Shown here one piece after another: positions 19,054-27,799 of a stretch of DNA of 64,000 nucleotides. The notes beneath the pieces are model-generated. The model ran no database searches. It was given only the letters and a program-made list of their open reading frames with translations, and had not been told where the DNA came from. The stretch comes from Acidovorax delafieldii. GTDB lineage: Bacteria > Pseudomonadota > Gammaproteobacteria > Burkholderiales > Burkholderiaceae_C. The stretch spans positions 124,001-188,000 of the forward strand of contig DFQQ01000023.1 of NCBI GenBank assembly GCA_002377855.1, in the 5' to 3' direction. Position 1 is the first letter of the stretch. The number at the start of each line of letters is the position of its first letter. A program made the position numbers and the translations under genes.

Positions 19054-19243
19054 GCGCGGTCCATTCTAGGAGGTGCGCATTCGCGACGAAGAAAAAAGGC
19101 GGCGAGCGCGTGGGCTATTGCCTGCTTGCGCAGCGTCTGGGCCGAAGGGTGGTGACGGGCTCAGCCCACACCGACGTGGTGCACGCTCTGAATCCGGCGA
19201 CGCGCCGTGCCCTTGCGCGACCGGGCGCGCGCCAGGGCCGTGT

Positions 19244-19651
19244 TCAAGGCTTGGACGCTGATGCGGCAGCCGGGCTCTGGGCCCCGGTCTCCGGCCCTGC
19301 AGGTGAAGCGCCCTGACCTGGCGCTTGGCGCGGTGCGGAGCCTTCCTTGTTTTTGGCCTTGGCTTGCGCGCGGGCCCATGCGGCTGCATTGAAGCGCTTG
19401 CCTTGTACCGTCAGGCCACTGGCTGAGAACTTGGTTGCGGTTTTGTCTCCGATGCCTTTGACGCGCTCGATGAAGTCTGCCCAATCCTTGAACTCTCCTT
19501 TTTCGCGCTCTGCAATGATGCGCTGGGACAGTCCGGGCCCAATGCCATTGATGCCGTCCAGGTCCGCTTCAGAAGCCTGGTTCACATCCACGGCGGCGAA
19601 GGCAGCACAAGCGAAGAGGAGCGCGCAGAACGCGAGTAGTTTTTTGAGCAT
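19244..19651 (-). CDS. Secreted ComEA-like helix-hairpin-helix protein
   Basis: 135 residues from ATG 19651. A signal peptide (MLKKLLAFCALLFACAAFA) is followed by a helix-hairpin-helix DNA-binding region (VDVNQASEADLDGINGIGPG, then ERVKGIGDKTATKFSASGL) and a Lys/Ala/Pro-rich tail. ComEA-family proteins bind incoming DNA in the periplasm during transformation; this short form lacks a membrane anchor beyond the signal peptide. It is downstream of lapB with about 50 bp between. The upstream in-frame Met at 19783 falls inside lapB and is rejected. Confidence 0.8.
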   Translation of the reverse strand: MLKKLLAFCALLFACAAFAAVDVNQASEADLDGINGIGPGLSQRIIAEREKGEFKDWADFIERVKGIGDKTATKFSASGLTVQGKRFNAAAWARAQAKAKNKEGSAPRQAPGQGASPAGPETGAQSPAAASASKP

Positions 19652-19700
19652 GGCGGTGTGTAGAGGTTTGCAAAAATGGTGCGCAGATTTGCCTGCGCTT

Positions 19701-20858
19701 TCAAAGCTCTTCCACCCGGCGGGCCGGGTAACTGTCCCATGTCTGGCAACCTGGGCACTGCCAGAAGTGCTGGCGGGCTTCAAAACCGCAGGCCGCGCAA
19801 CGGTAGCGGGTCAGGGGTTTCACGGCGTGCTCCAGTGCACGCTGGATCTGCGGGTGGAATTCCTCATGCTCCAGCTTTTCAGTGGACAGCCATTTCGCTG
19901 CCGCTACCAGTGAGCGTTCTTTGTCCAGATGCTGTACATACCGCTCGCGCGCCGCACCCTGGGTGGCCGCGTCGGCGGTCTCCATCGCAACGATGCACTC
20001 CAATACGTCCAGGCTCGGCGATTGTTCGTAATGTGTCAGCAGCCGCTTGCGGACCTCTGCCTGGCGTCCCGTGGCGTTGCCTGCCTCCACCATCAGGGGT
20101 GCCGCCAGGGGCAGGGCCGCAGGGGCGCGCTCACCCAAGCCCTGCAGCGTGTCCAGCACCGCGTCCGGCTGGCCCATCAACTGCAGCAGTCGGGCCATCT
20201 CGATGCGGGCGCGAGCGGCGTCAGGTGCCGCAGCAATGGCGCGCTCCAGCAGTGCTTTTGCGCCGGACCGGTCGCCCTGCAGGCTCAGCGCCAAGGCTTG
20301 CTCGCACAGGTAATGGGCCTGCCTGGTGCTGAAATCGCCTTGGTCTGCTGCGTGCATTTTTTGGGCAATGCTGGCGGCGTGCAACCAGTCGCGCGAGCGT
20401 TCGTAGATGGCCAGCAGTGCCAACCGGGCTTGCGCCTCAAACGGGGTACCTTCCAGCCGGTTGAGCGCGTCTTCGGCACGGTCCAGCAAGCCTGCCTTCA
20501 GGAAGTCGAGGGCCAGCGCATGCTGCGCACGCTCGCGGTCGGCGGGAGTCAGGTCTCCGCGTGACAGCAGGTGCTCGTGCACTCGTACGGCGCGGTCGTA
20601 CTCGCCACGGCGGCGGAACAGGTTGCCCAGCGCGAAATGCAACTCCGAGGTATCGGGGTCGTTCTGTACCGCCTCGATGAACGCGTCAATGGCCTGGTCT
20701 TGCTGTTCGTTGAGCAGGAAGTTCAGCCCCTTGAAATAGGCCTTGGGTGCTCTGCGGTTTTCGGCGCGCAACTGGCGAAGGTCGAACCGCGAGGCCAGCC
20801 AGCCCAGAACAAAAGCCGCGGGCAGGCCCAGCAGCATCCAGGTGAAATCAAAGTCCAT
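19701..20858 (-). CDS. lapB: Lipopolysaccharide assembly protein LapB (YciM)
   Basis: Inner-membrane-anchored TPR protein that tunes LPS synthesis through LpxC turnover. It is 385 residues, like E. coli LapB. One N-terminal helix (WMLLGLPAAFVLGWLASR) is followed by a series of TPRs (residues ~45-330) and a C-terminal rubredoxin-like zinc site with two CxxC pairs: CAACGF and CPGCQTW. The start overlaps lapA by 11 bp. Confidence 0.93.
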   Translation of the reverse strand: MDFDFTWMLLGLPAAFVLGWLASRFDLRQLRAENRRAPKAYFKGLNFLLNEQQDQAIDAFIEAVQNDPDTSELHFALGNLFRRRGEYDRAVRVHEHLLSRGDLTPADRERAQHALALDFLKAGLLDRAEDALNRLEGTPFEAQARLALLAIYERSRDWLHAASIAQKMHAADQGDFSTRQAHYLCEQALALSLQGDRSGAKALLERAIAAAPDAARARIEMARLLQLMGQPDAVLDTLQGLGERAPAALPLAAPLMVEAGNATGRQAEVRKRLLTHYEQSPSLDVLECIVAMETADAATQGAARERYVQHLDKERSLVAAAKWLSTEKLEHEEFHPQIQRALEHAVKPLTRYRCAACGFEARQHFWQCPGCQTWDSYPARRVEEL

Positions 20859-21162
20859 GGACGGGCGGGTATTCGTTGCTGGCGGGGGCGGCTGGCGCCG
20901 CTGAAGGATGGGCTGGCGATGTTGTCGCTGGTGCCTGTTGCACTCTCAGGGCCACGTTGCGATGGCGCCACCAGCGGGGCACCATGCCCAGCACGCCGGT
21001 GACTAGCCCGGCCGCAAAGGCGGTCAGCACCACCAGCACCAGCGGGGCACGCCACTGGGTCCCGAAGAAAAAGTGCACGGTCGCGTCTTGCTGGTTGTTC
21101 AGCGCAAACGCAAACAAGGTAAAGAAAATGGCTGCCTTGAGCAGCCACAGGAGGTATTTCAT
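20848..21162 (-). CDS. lapA: LapA-family inner-membrane protein (DUF1049)
   Basis: 104 residues: two membrane helices (residues 3-22 and 41-62), the motif FALNNQQDATVHFFFG between them, then a Pro/Ala-rich cytoplasmic tail. It is the partner of LapB in LPS assembly. It overlaps lapB at its 3' end. Confidence 0.88.
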   Translation of the reverse strand: MKYLLWLLKAAIFFTLFAFALNNQQDATVHFFFGTQWRAPLVLVVLTAFAAGLVTGVLGMVPRWWRHRNVALRVQQAPATTSPAHPSAAPAAPASNEYPPVHGL

Positions 21163-21287
21163 GGCGTCCCCGATGGTGGGGCGATTCTAAGAGCTTGTCC
21201 GCAGCGTTGTGGTCTCGTTCTCGGCCGAGCACTTCGGGCGGCCCGTTGCTGCAGCGGGTGGTGCGGAGGTTGAGAAACCTTGTTTAG

Positions 21288-21346
21288 CCGAAAAAAGGCT
21301 CAAACGCTTTTGAATCAAGCGCGAAGTGCTATATATTTTATAGCGA
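21288..21346 (+). repeat. Dispersed repeat between ihfB and lapA
   Basis: AAAAAAGGCTCAAACGCTTT, ATCAAGCGCGAAGTGCTAT and a second ATAGC form the GGC-CGCTT / AAGCGC / GCTAT…ATAGC layout. It lies in the 290-bp gap between ihfB and lapA, which contains nothing else I can name. Confidence 0.7.
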
Positions 21347-21452
21347 TACGCGCCGGCTGCTGGGCAATGTCATCAGTGAGGAGTTGCATTTGGCTCGCTG
21401 CAAAATCTGCAAGTGCGCTACCTCTTTCGTGCGCCGAGGCGTCTGGTGGTTT

Positions 21453-21758
21453 TCAGGTCGGTTCGTTGATCGTTGGAGCGCGCTGGTCCACTGCTTCACG
21501 CAGTGCCTTGCCCGGCTTGAAATGGGGGACCCGCTTTTCGGGAATGGCCACAGCTTCGCCGCTGCGCGGGTTGCGGCCCATGCGGGGAGGGCGGTGATTA
21601 ACCGAAAAGCTGCCGAATCCTCGGATCTCGATGCGGTGGCCCTTGACCAAAGCGTCTCCCACTGCGTCAAGGATGGTCTTGACGGCAAATTCAGCGTCCT
21701 TGTGCGTGAGCTGACCGAACCGGGCAGCCAGTTCCTCGACGAGGTCGGATCGGGTCAT
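21453..21758 (-). CDS. ihfB: Integration host factor beta subunit
   Basis: DNA-bending nucleoid protein, 101 residues. MTRSDLVEELA is the usual IHF-beta start. GHRIEIRGFGSFSVNHRPPR and GRNPRSGE mark the beta-arm, and VPHFKPGKALREAVD the end. In-frame ATGs at 21773 and 21827 would extend it, but none has a strong ribosome-binding site and homologues start at MTRS. It lies downstream of rpsA as in most proteobacteria. Confidence 0.93.
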   Translation of the reverse strand: MTRSDLVEELAARFGQLTHKDAEFAVKTILDAVGDALVKGHRIEIRGFGSFSVNHRPPRMGRNPRSGEAVAIPEKRVPHFKPGKALREAVDQRAPTINEPT

Positions 21759-21893
21759 GGAGTCTTGGGGCATAGCGGTATGAAATAAGAACGGGCGCAT
21801 AAGAAACCCGCCGGACAGAGAAACCAAAATTTCCTGAACGGCGAGCGCTTAGGCGCCCGCAAACTACCGACCGGTCACCCGGTCAGCGGCGTT

Positions 21894-23579
21894 TTACTTT
21901 TCCGAGTTGTCCAGCTTGGCGCGCAGCAAAGCGCCCAGGCTGGTCGTGCCGGCGCTTTCGCGAGCCGACTGCTGCGACAGCGACGACATGGCTTCTTGCT
22001 GGTCAGCCATGTCCTTGGCCTTGATCGACAGCTGGATGTTGCGGGTTTTGCGGTCCACGTTGACCACCACAGCAGTGACTTCGTCGCCTTCCTTGAGCAC
22101 GTTGCGAGCATCTTCCACGCGGTCGCGGGAGATTTCCGAAGCGCGCAGGTAGCCCACGATGTCTTCGCCGAGGTCGATTTCAGCGCCACGGGCGTCCACG
22201 GTCTTGACCTTGCCGGTCACCGTCTGGCCCTTGTCGTTCACGGTCACGAAGGTTGTGAATGGATCGCCATCGAGCTGCTTGATGCCCAGGGAGATGCGTT
22301 CACGGTCCACGTCCACAGCCAACACGATGGCCTCGACTTCTTGGCCCTTCTTGTAGTTGCGAACAGCGGCTTCGCCGGTTTCGTTCCACGACAGGTCGGA
22401 CAGGTGCACCAGGCCGTCGATGCCGGCAGCCAGGCCCACGAACACGCCGAAGTCGGTGATGGACTTGATGGGGCCCTTGACGCGGTCGCCGCGCTTGGTT
22501 TCCTGGGCAAATTCTTGCCAAGGATTGGCCTTGCACTGCTTCATGCCCAGGCTGATGCGGCGCTTGTCTTCGTCGATTTCCAGAACCATGACTTCGACTT
22601 CGTCGCCCAGCGAAACCAGCTTGGCGGGAGCGATGTTCTTGTTGGTCCAGTCCATTTCAGAGACGTGCACCAGGCCTTCGATGCCGGGTTCGAGTTCGAC
22701 GAACGCGCCGTAGTCGGCAATGTTCGTGATCTTGCCGAACAGGCGGGTGCCTTGTGGGTAGCGGCGGTTCACGCCCATCCATGGGTCGTCGCCCATTTGC
22801 TTCAGACCCAGCGAGACACGGTTCTTTTCGGTGTCGAACTTCAGGATCTTGGCGGTGATTTCCTGGCCAGCGGTCACCACTTCGGAGGGGTGACGCACAC
22901 GGCGCCATGCCATGTCGGTGATGTGCAGCAGGCCGTCGATGCCGCCCAGGTCCACGAACGCACCGTACTCGGTGATGTTCTTGACCACGCCTTGAACGAT
23001 GGAGCCTTCCTTCAGGGTTTCCATCAGCTTGGCGCGCTCTTCGCCCATGGAGGCTTCCACCACGGCGCGGCGGCTCAGCACCACGTTGTTGCGCTTGCGG
23101 TCGAGCTTGATGACCTTGAATTCCATGGTCTTGTTTTCGTACGGCGTCAGATCCTTGATCGGACGCGTATCGATCAGCGAACCGGGCAGGAATGCGCGGA
23201 TGCCGTTGACCAGGACCGTGAGGCCGCCCTTGACCTTGCCGCTGGTCGTGCCAGTGACGAATTCGCCGGATTCCAGGGCCTTTTCCAGGCTCATCCACGA
23301 AGCCAGACGCTTGGCGGTGTCGCGCGACAGAATGGTGTCGCCGTAGCCGTTTTCGATGGAGCCAATGGCCACCGAGACGAAGTCACCCACTTGGACTTCG
23401 ACTTCGCCCTTGTCGTTCTTGAACTCTTCCAGGGGCACGTAGGCTTCGGACTTGAGGCCTGCGTTCACGACCACGAAGTTGTGCTCGACGCGCACGACTT
23501 CAGCGGTGATGACTTCGCCTGGGCGCATTTCCGTGCGCGTCAAGGATTCTTCAAAAAGGGCGGCAAAAGATTCGGACAT
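21894..23579 (-). CDS. rpsA: 30S ribosomal protein S1
   Basis: mRNA-binding ribosomal protein, 561 residues, six S1 (OB-fold) repeats. Repeats 3 to 6 carry the recurring YGAFVDLGGIDGLLHITD-type motif. It is part of the aroA-cmk/rpsA/ihfB block. The 170 bp upstream holds a partial dispersed repeat. Confidence 0.98.
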   Translation of the reverse strand: MSESFAALFEESLTRTEMRPGEVITAEVVRVEHNFVVVNAGLKSEAYVPLEEFKNDKGEVEVQVGDFVSVAIGSIENGYGDTILSRDTAKRLASWMSLEKALESGEFVTGTTSGKVKGGLTVLVNGIRAFLPGSLIDTRPIKDLTPYENKTMEFKVIKLDRKRNNVVLSRRAVVEASMGEERAKLMETLKEGSIVQGVVKNITEYGAFVDLGGIDGLLHITDMAWRRVRHPSEVVTAGQEITAKILKFDTEKNRVSLGLKQMGDDPWMGVNRRYPQGTRLFGKITNIADYGAFVELEPGIEGLVHVSEMDWTNKNIAPAKLVSLGDEVEVMVLEIDEDKRRISLGMKQCKANPWQEFAQETKRGDRVKGPIKSITDFGVFVGLAAGIDGLVHLSDLSWNETGEAAVRNYKKGQEVEAIVLAVDVDRERISLGIKQLDGDPFTTFVTVNDKGQTVTGKVKTVDARGAEIDLGEDIVGYLRASEISRDRVEDARNVLKEGDEVTAVVVNVDRKTRNIQLSIKAKDMADQQEAMSSLSQQSARESAGTTSLGALLRAKLDNSEK

Positions 23580-23604
23580 GTGTTTCCTTGCCGCAAACAG
23601 GATT

Positions 23605-23645
23605 CCAGTAGCACCATTGCTACTGTTTTTATAGCTGCTTGCGGT
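23605..23645 (-). repeat. Partial dispersed repeat upstream of rpsA
   Basis: On the minus strand it shows GCAAGCAGCTATAAAAACAG followed by TAGC. This corresponds to the right half (AAGC…AGCTAT…ATAGC) of the repeat family; the left half is not recognisable. Confidence 0.45.
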
Positions 23646-23749
23646 GGTTTTTTGCGGTGTGACCGCGGGTTAGGTTAATGATCCATACCGCCTGTGCGCT
23701 GACGCGCGGTAGGGGCGGCATGGGCCTGGCAAGTCTTTCAACCTGCCTA

Positions 23750-25780
23750 TCAGCCCTGCACAGAAGTCGCGAAAGGCTGACGCTCCAGCCACCAGTTCAT
23801 CACCTGATCGACGGCTTGTTCAATCGTCAATGCGGAGTTGTCCAGGACCAAAGCATCCTGTGCTGGCTTGAGAGGTGCCACGCTACGGGAACTGTCCCGC
23901 GCGTCACGCGCTTCCAAATCTGCACGAAGGTCATCTATGTTAGCTTGAAAACCCTTTGAAATCAACTGTTTATAACGCCGTTCAGCCCGGCAGGCCGCGC
24001 TGGCAGTCAAAAACACCTTCAACGCAGCGCCCGGGAAGATCACTGTGCCCATGTCGCGGCCGTCGGCGACGAGTCCTGGCAAGCGCTGAAAGCTATGCTG
24101 AAGATCCACCAGTGCCGCACGGACAGAAGGCAGGGCAGATACGCGTGAGGCATTCATGCCGGCTTCTTCCGTGCGGATGGCTTCGGTGACGTTCTCGGAG
24201 CCCAAAAGCACTTGCCCGGCTTCAAAACGCACAGGAAGGGTCTGGGCCAGTTGGGCAATCCGGCCTTCATGGGCGGCATCGATGGCCAACCCTGCCTTCA
24301 ACGCAGCGTGCGCTGTGATCCGGTACATGGCCCCCGAATCAAGGAAGCGGTATCCCAAGCGTTTGGCCAGTTCTGCCGCCACCGTGCCTTTACCCGAGGC
24401 GGTGGGGCCATCAATACAGATCACGGGGACGCGTTGTGTCGGGAGCACAGCTGTGGCCAAAAACGCCTCGAAATAATCGGGGAAAGTCTTGGCCACGCAC
24501 TTCGGATCCTGAATGCGCACCGGCAACTGGGCCGGGTTGAACGCTGCCAGCGAAAAGCACATTGCCACCCGGTGGTCGTCGTAGGTATGAATGCTCGCTG
24601 CCTTCCAGTGTTGGACGCTCGCCGGAGGCGTGACCTGAATATAGTCGGAGCCTTCTTGCACTGTGGCGCCGAGCTTGCGCAGTTCGTTGGCCATGGCCGC
24701 AATGCGGTCGGTTTCTTTCACACGCCAACTGGCAATGTTGCGCAGGGTCGTGGTGCCATCGGCATAAAGCGCCATCACGGCCAAAGTCATGGCCGCGTCG
24801 GGGATATGGTTGCAGTCCAGGTCAATGGCTTTCAGAGGCCAGGCGCCCCGGCGCACTTCCAGCCAGTTGGGTCCGCCCGTGACCTGGGCACCCATCGCCC
24901 GTGCTGCTTCTACAAAACGGATATCACCCTGTATCGAATCCAGGCCCACTCCCTGGATTTTGATGGATTTTGATGTCTCAGCGCCCGAGGCTATTGCGCC
25001 AAGTGCTATGAAATAGCTAGCAGAGGACGCATCTGACTCCACATGGATAGCGCCGGGCGAGCGGTATTGGCTACCTGCGGGAATGGTGAAGCGCTGCCAG
25101 TTCTCATGGCTGACCTGAATGCCGAAGCGCGCCAGCAATCGCAGCGTGATGGCTATATAGGGCTTCGAAATCAACTCGCCCACCACTTCGATGTGCACGG
25201 CCGTGGTCTGCGCGACTAACGGCAAGGCCATCAGCAAAGCTGTGAGGAACTGGCTAGACACGTCTCCGCGCACCTGAATGGGCTGGGTCAGGGCGAGGGG
25301 CGGCACCCCAGCGCTGTGCGCTATGCGAAGGGGCGGGTACCCAGGGGTCCCCAGGTAATCGATTTTGCAGCCGAGCTGCCGCAAGGCGTCGACGAGGTCG
25401 CCGATGGGCCTCTCGTGCATACGAGGTACGCCGGAGAGTTCAAACTCCCCACCGAGCAGTGCCAGTGCAGCTGTCAGGGGGCGCATGGCTGTGCCTGCAT
25501 TGCCCATGAAGAGGCTGTTGGGGGCCACAGGTTTGCGACCGCCCAGGCCTGTGATGTGCACAGTGCTTGCGCATTCTTTGATTTCGCAACCAATTTGGCG
25601 CAGCCCGTCCAGCATCACCCGGGTATCGTCCGATGCCAACAGGTCGTGCACTGTCGTGGTACCGATACTCAGGGCGGAGAGCAGGAGGACGCGATTGGAG
25701 ATACTTTTGGAGCCTGGCAAAAGCACCTCGCCCCCGGCGGCGTCCAGCGCTGGGAGGTCAAGGAAGGCGGTAGTGAACAT
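23750..25780 (-). CDS. aroA-cmk: Bifunctional EPSP synthase / cytidylate kinase
   Basis: One 676-residue polypeptide joining two enzymes usually encoded by adjacent genes. Residues 1 to ~440 are 3-phosphoshikimate 1-carboxyvinyltransferase (LPGSKSISNRVLLL, GNAGTAMRPLTA, RMHERPIGDLVDA, RVKETDRI). Residues ~450-676 are CMP kinase (P-loop DGPTASGKGT, DSGAMYR, DGRDMGT, EARDARDSSR). The joining segment is about 10 residues. A dispersed-repeat copy (24963-25024) encodes part of the AroA domain around GAIASGAETSKSIKIQ. Links aromatic synthesis and pyrimidine nucleotide salvage in one transcript with tyrA and rpsA. Confidence 0.95.
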   Translation of the reverse strand: MFTTAFLDLPALDAAGGEVLLPGSKSISNRVLLLSALSIGTTTVHDLLASDDTRVMLDGLRQIGCEIKECASTVHITGLGGRKPVAPNSLFMGNAGTAMRPLTAALALLGGEFELSGVPRMHERPIGDLVDALRQLGCKIDYLGTPGYPPLRIAHSAGVPPLALTQPIQVRGDVSSQFLTALLMALPLVAQTTAVHIEVVGELISKPYIAITLRLLARFGIQVSHENWQRFTIPAGSQYRSPGAIHVESDASSASYFIALGAIASGAETSKSIKIQGVGLDSIQGDIRFVEAARAMGAQVTGGPNWLEVRRGAWPLKAIDLDCNHIPDAAMTLAVMALYADGTTTLRNIASWRVKETDRIAAMANELRKLGATVQEGSDYIQVTPPASVQHWKAASIHTYDDHRVAMCFSLAAFNPAQLPVRIQDPKCVAKTFPDYFEAFLATAVLPTQRVPVICIDGPTASGKGTVAAELAKRLGYRFLDSGAMYRITAHAALKAGLAIDAAHEGRIAQLAQTLPVRFEAGQVLLGSENVTEAIRTEEAGMNASRVSALPSVRAALVDLQHSFQRLPGLVADGRDMGTVIFPGAALKVFLTASAACRAERRYKQLISKGFQANIDDLRADLEARDARDSSRSVAPLKPAQDALVLDNSALTIEQAVDQVMNWWLERQPFATSVQG
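24963..25024 (+). repeat. Dispersed repeat embedded in the aroA domain
   Basis: ATGGATTTTGATGTCTCAGC, GCCCGAGGCTATTGCGCCAA, GTGCTATGAAATAGCTAGCA. It resembles the intergenic copies but keeps the reading frame open through the AroA domain. Confidence 0.55.
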
Positions 25781-26665
25781 TTAACGTGGTCTGGATGTGC
25801 GTTGCGCACCCATGCGCCAGTGGGCGCGGGTTTCGCTGGCGAGGGTGAGCATGTCTTCAAGCGCCTGCGAGTTCCCGCTGGCGATGGCTTGCTCCAGTTG
25901 TGCCAAGGCTTGCTGGAACAGCTTGGACTGGGCCAGGAGTTCCTCTCGGTTGGCGAGCATGATGTCGCGCCACATTTTGGGCTCGCCTGCTGCTATGCGA
26001 GTGAAATCCCGAAAACCCGGCCCTGCCAACGACAGGTATTCGTCCCCGTCGGGCTGACCGGTGAGGCTGTTCATCATGGCAAAAGCGAGCAGGTGGGGCA
26101 GGTGGCTCACGGCCGCGAAAGCGCCATCGTGCGACTCTGGCGACATGCTGCTGACCCTGCAGCCGAGTGCCTGCCACACCTCTTGCGCCTGCAGGAGCTG
26201 GGCCGTGAGGGTGCGTTCGGTCGGGGTCAGGATGACTTGGCGGCCGTAATACAGTTCGGCATCGGCGTGCTCCACACCGGCGACTTCGCGGCCCGTGATG
26301 GGGTGGGCGGGTACAAAGGACCCGACTTGGTCGCGCAGGGCCCGTCGCGCCGCCTGTACCACATCCGCCTTGGTCGAGCCCACGTCCATGATGAGCATTT
26401 GCGGTGTGACCAGATGCTTGATGGCTTTGAGGGTGGCTTCCGTGGCAGCCACTGGCACGGCAACCAGCACGATATCGGCCCCTGCGACCGCGAGCAGCGC
26501 GGAAGGGGCCTCGACGTCGATCACGCCCAATTGCCGAGCACGGTCGGTGGTCGATGGTGACTTGCTGTATCCCACCACCCTTTTGACCAAGCCTGCCTTT
26601 TTGAGTGCCAGGGCAAACGAGCCTCCCATGAGCCCGCATCCAATCAATCCCAGTTGTTCAAACAT
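25781..26665 (-). CDS. tyrA: Prephenate dehydrogenase
   Basis: Tyrosine branch enzyme, 294 residues, monofunctional TyrA. NAD-binding GCGLMGGSFA near residue 8; catalytic/substrate region PAHPITGREVAGVEHA near residues 125-140 with the essential His. No ACT domain. It ends directly before the aroA-cmk ATG. Confidence 0.93.
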   Translation of the reverse strand: MFEQLGLIGCGLMGGSFALALKKAGLVKRVVGYSKSPSTTDRARQLGVIDVEAPSALLAVAGADIVLVAVPVAATEATLKAIKHLVTPQMLIMDVGSTKADVVQAARRALRDQVGSFVPAHPITGREVAGVEHADAELYYGRQVILTPTERTLTAQLLQAQEVWQALGCRVSSMSPESHDGAFAAVSHLPHLLAFAMMNSLTGQPDGDEYLSLAGPGFRDFTRIAAGEPKMWRDIMLANREELLAQSKLFQQALAQLEQAIASGNSQALEDMLTLASETRAHWRMGAQRTSRPR

Positions 26666-26677
26666 GCATGGGCCCCT

Positions 26678-27775
26678 TCAAGACGTGACGGGGTAGGTAC
26701 CCAGCACCTTGTAGAAGGCGCAAAGGCTGCGCAACTCTTCCAGGGCGCTGGCCACATGCGGCTGGGCGGGATGCCCGTCCAGATCAATATAGAAATAGTA
26801 TTCCCACTGACCGGTGCGCGCAGGGCGGGATTCAAAGCGCGTCATCGATACCCCGTGCTTCTTCAGCGGCACGAGCAGGTCATGCACCGCGCCGGGCTGG
26901 TTGGGTACGGAAACAATCAGGCTGGTGCAATCTTTGCCCGACGGTGGAGGCGTCTGCAAGGTGTGGGGCAGGCAAATGACAGCGAAGCGGGTGCGGTTGT
27001 AGGCGTCATCCTGGATCGCATGCGCCACGATATGCAAGCCAAACTGGGTGGCGGCCCGCTCACTGGACAGGGCGGCCCACGCCGGGTTGGTCGTGGCCAG
27101 CCGGGCGCCTTCGGCATTGCTGGACACGGGGCGGCGTTCGGCGTGCGGCAGGTGCTTGCTCAACCAGGCTTGGCATTGGGCCAGCGCGTGGGGGTGGGCC
27201 AGAACGGCTTCGATGTTGTCCAGCGAGTTCGCGGTGCGCAGCAGGTTATGGCGCACCAGCAGGCTCACCTCGCCCACCACGTGGGTGGGGGTGTGCAGAA
27301 ACAGGTCCAGGGAGCGCGTAACCACCCCTTCGGTGGAGTTTTCGACGCCCACCACCCCGTACTGAGCACTACCTGCAGCCGTGGCGTGAAAGACCTCGTC
27401 AAAGTTGGCGCAGTACATCAGGTCGGCAGCACCGCCAAAAAACTCGATAGCCGCTTGCTCACAGAACGTTCCCTCAGGGCCAAGCACCGCGACCCGCTGG
27501 GGAGACTCCAACGCCAGGCAGGCCGACATGATTTCGCGCCAGATGGCAGCCACATGGGCCCCCTTGAGCGGGCCAGGGTTGGCGGTGGTGATCTTGTCGA
27601 TGACCTGGGCCACGCGGTCGGGGCGGAAGAATGGCGTGCCTTCGCGCTTCTTGACCTCGCCCACCTGCTCGGCCACCAGCGCCCGCTGGTTCAGCAGCGA
27701 GAGCAGTTGCTGGTCGATGGTGTCGATCTGCACGCGCAGGCCGGCGAGGTCAGGGGATGCTTGCGGAGTATTCAT
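26678..27775 (-). CDS. pheA: Chorismate mutase / prephenate dehydratase (P-protein)
   Basis: 365 residues: AroQ-type chorismate mutase (residues ~8-90, LRVQIDTIDQQLLSLLNQRA), prephenate dehydratase (VAVLGPEGTFCEQAA; VENSTEGVVTRSLDLF), and a C-terminal ACT domain with the phenylalanine-binding ESRP motif (MTRFESRPAR), so feedback inhibition is expected. It is between serC and tyrA in the operon. Confidence 0.95.
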   Translation of the reverse strand: MNTPQASPDLAGLRVQIDTIDQQLLSLLNQRALVAEQVGEVKKREGTPFFRPDRVAQVIDKITTANPGPLKGAHVAAIWREIMSACLALESPQRVAVLGPEGTFCEQAAIEFFGGAADLMYCANFDEVFHATAAGSAQYGVVGVENSTEGVVTRSLDLFLHTPTHVVGEVSLLVRHNLLRTANSLDNIEAVLAHPHALAQCQAWLSKHLPHAERRPVSSNAEGARLATTNPAWAALSSERAATQFGLHIVAHAIQDDAYNRTRFAVICLPHTLQTPPPSGKDCTSLIVSVPNQPGAVHDLLVPLKKHGVSMTRFESRPARTGQWEYYFYIDLDGHPAQPHVASALEELRSLCAFYKVLGTYPVTS

Positions 27776-27799
27776 GGGGGGGCGTGGGGTGGCTGCCGC

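Noticed and set aside
21996..23678. 560-codon plus-strand open frame
   Set aside because: Antisense shadow of rpsA.
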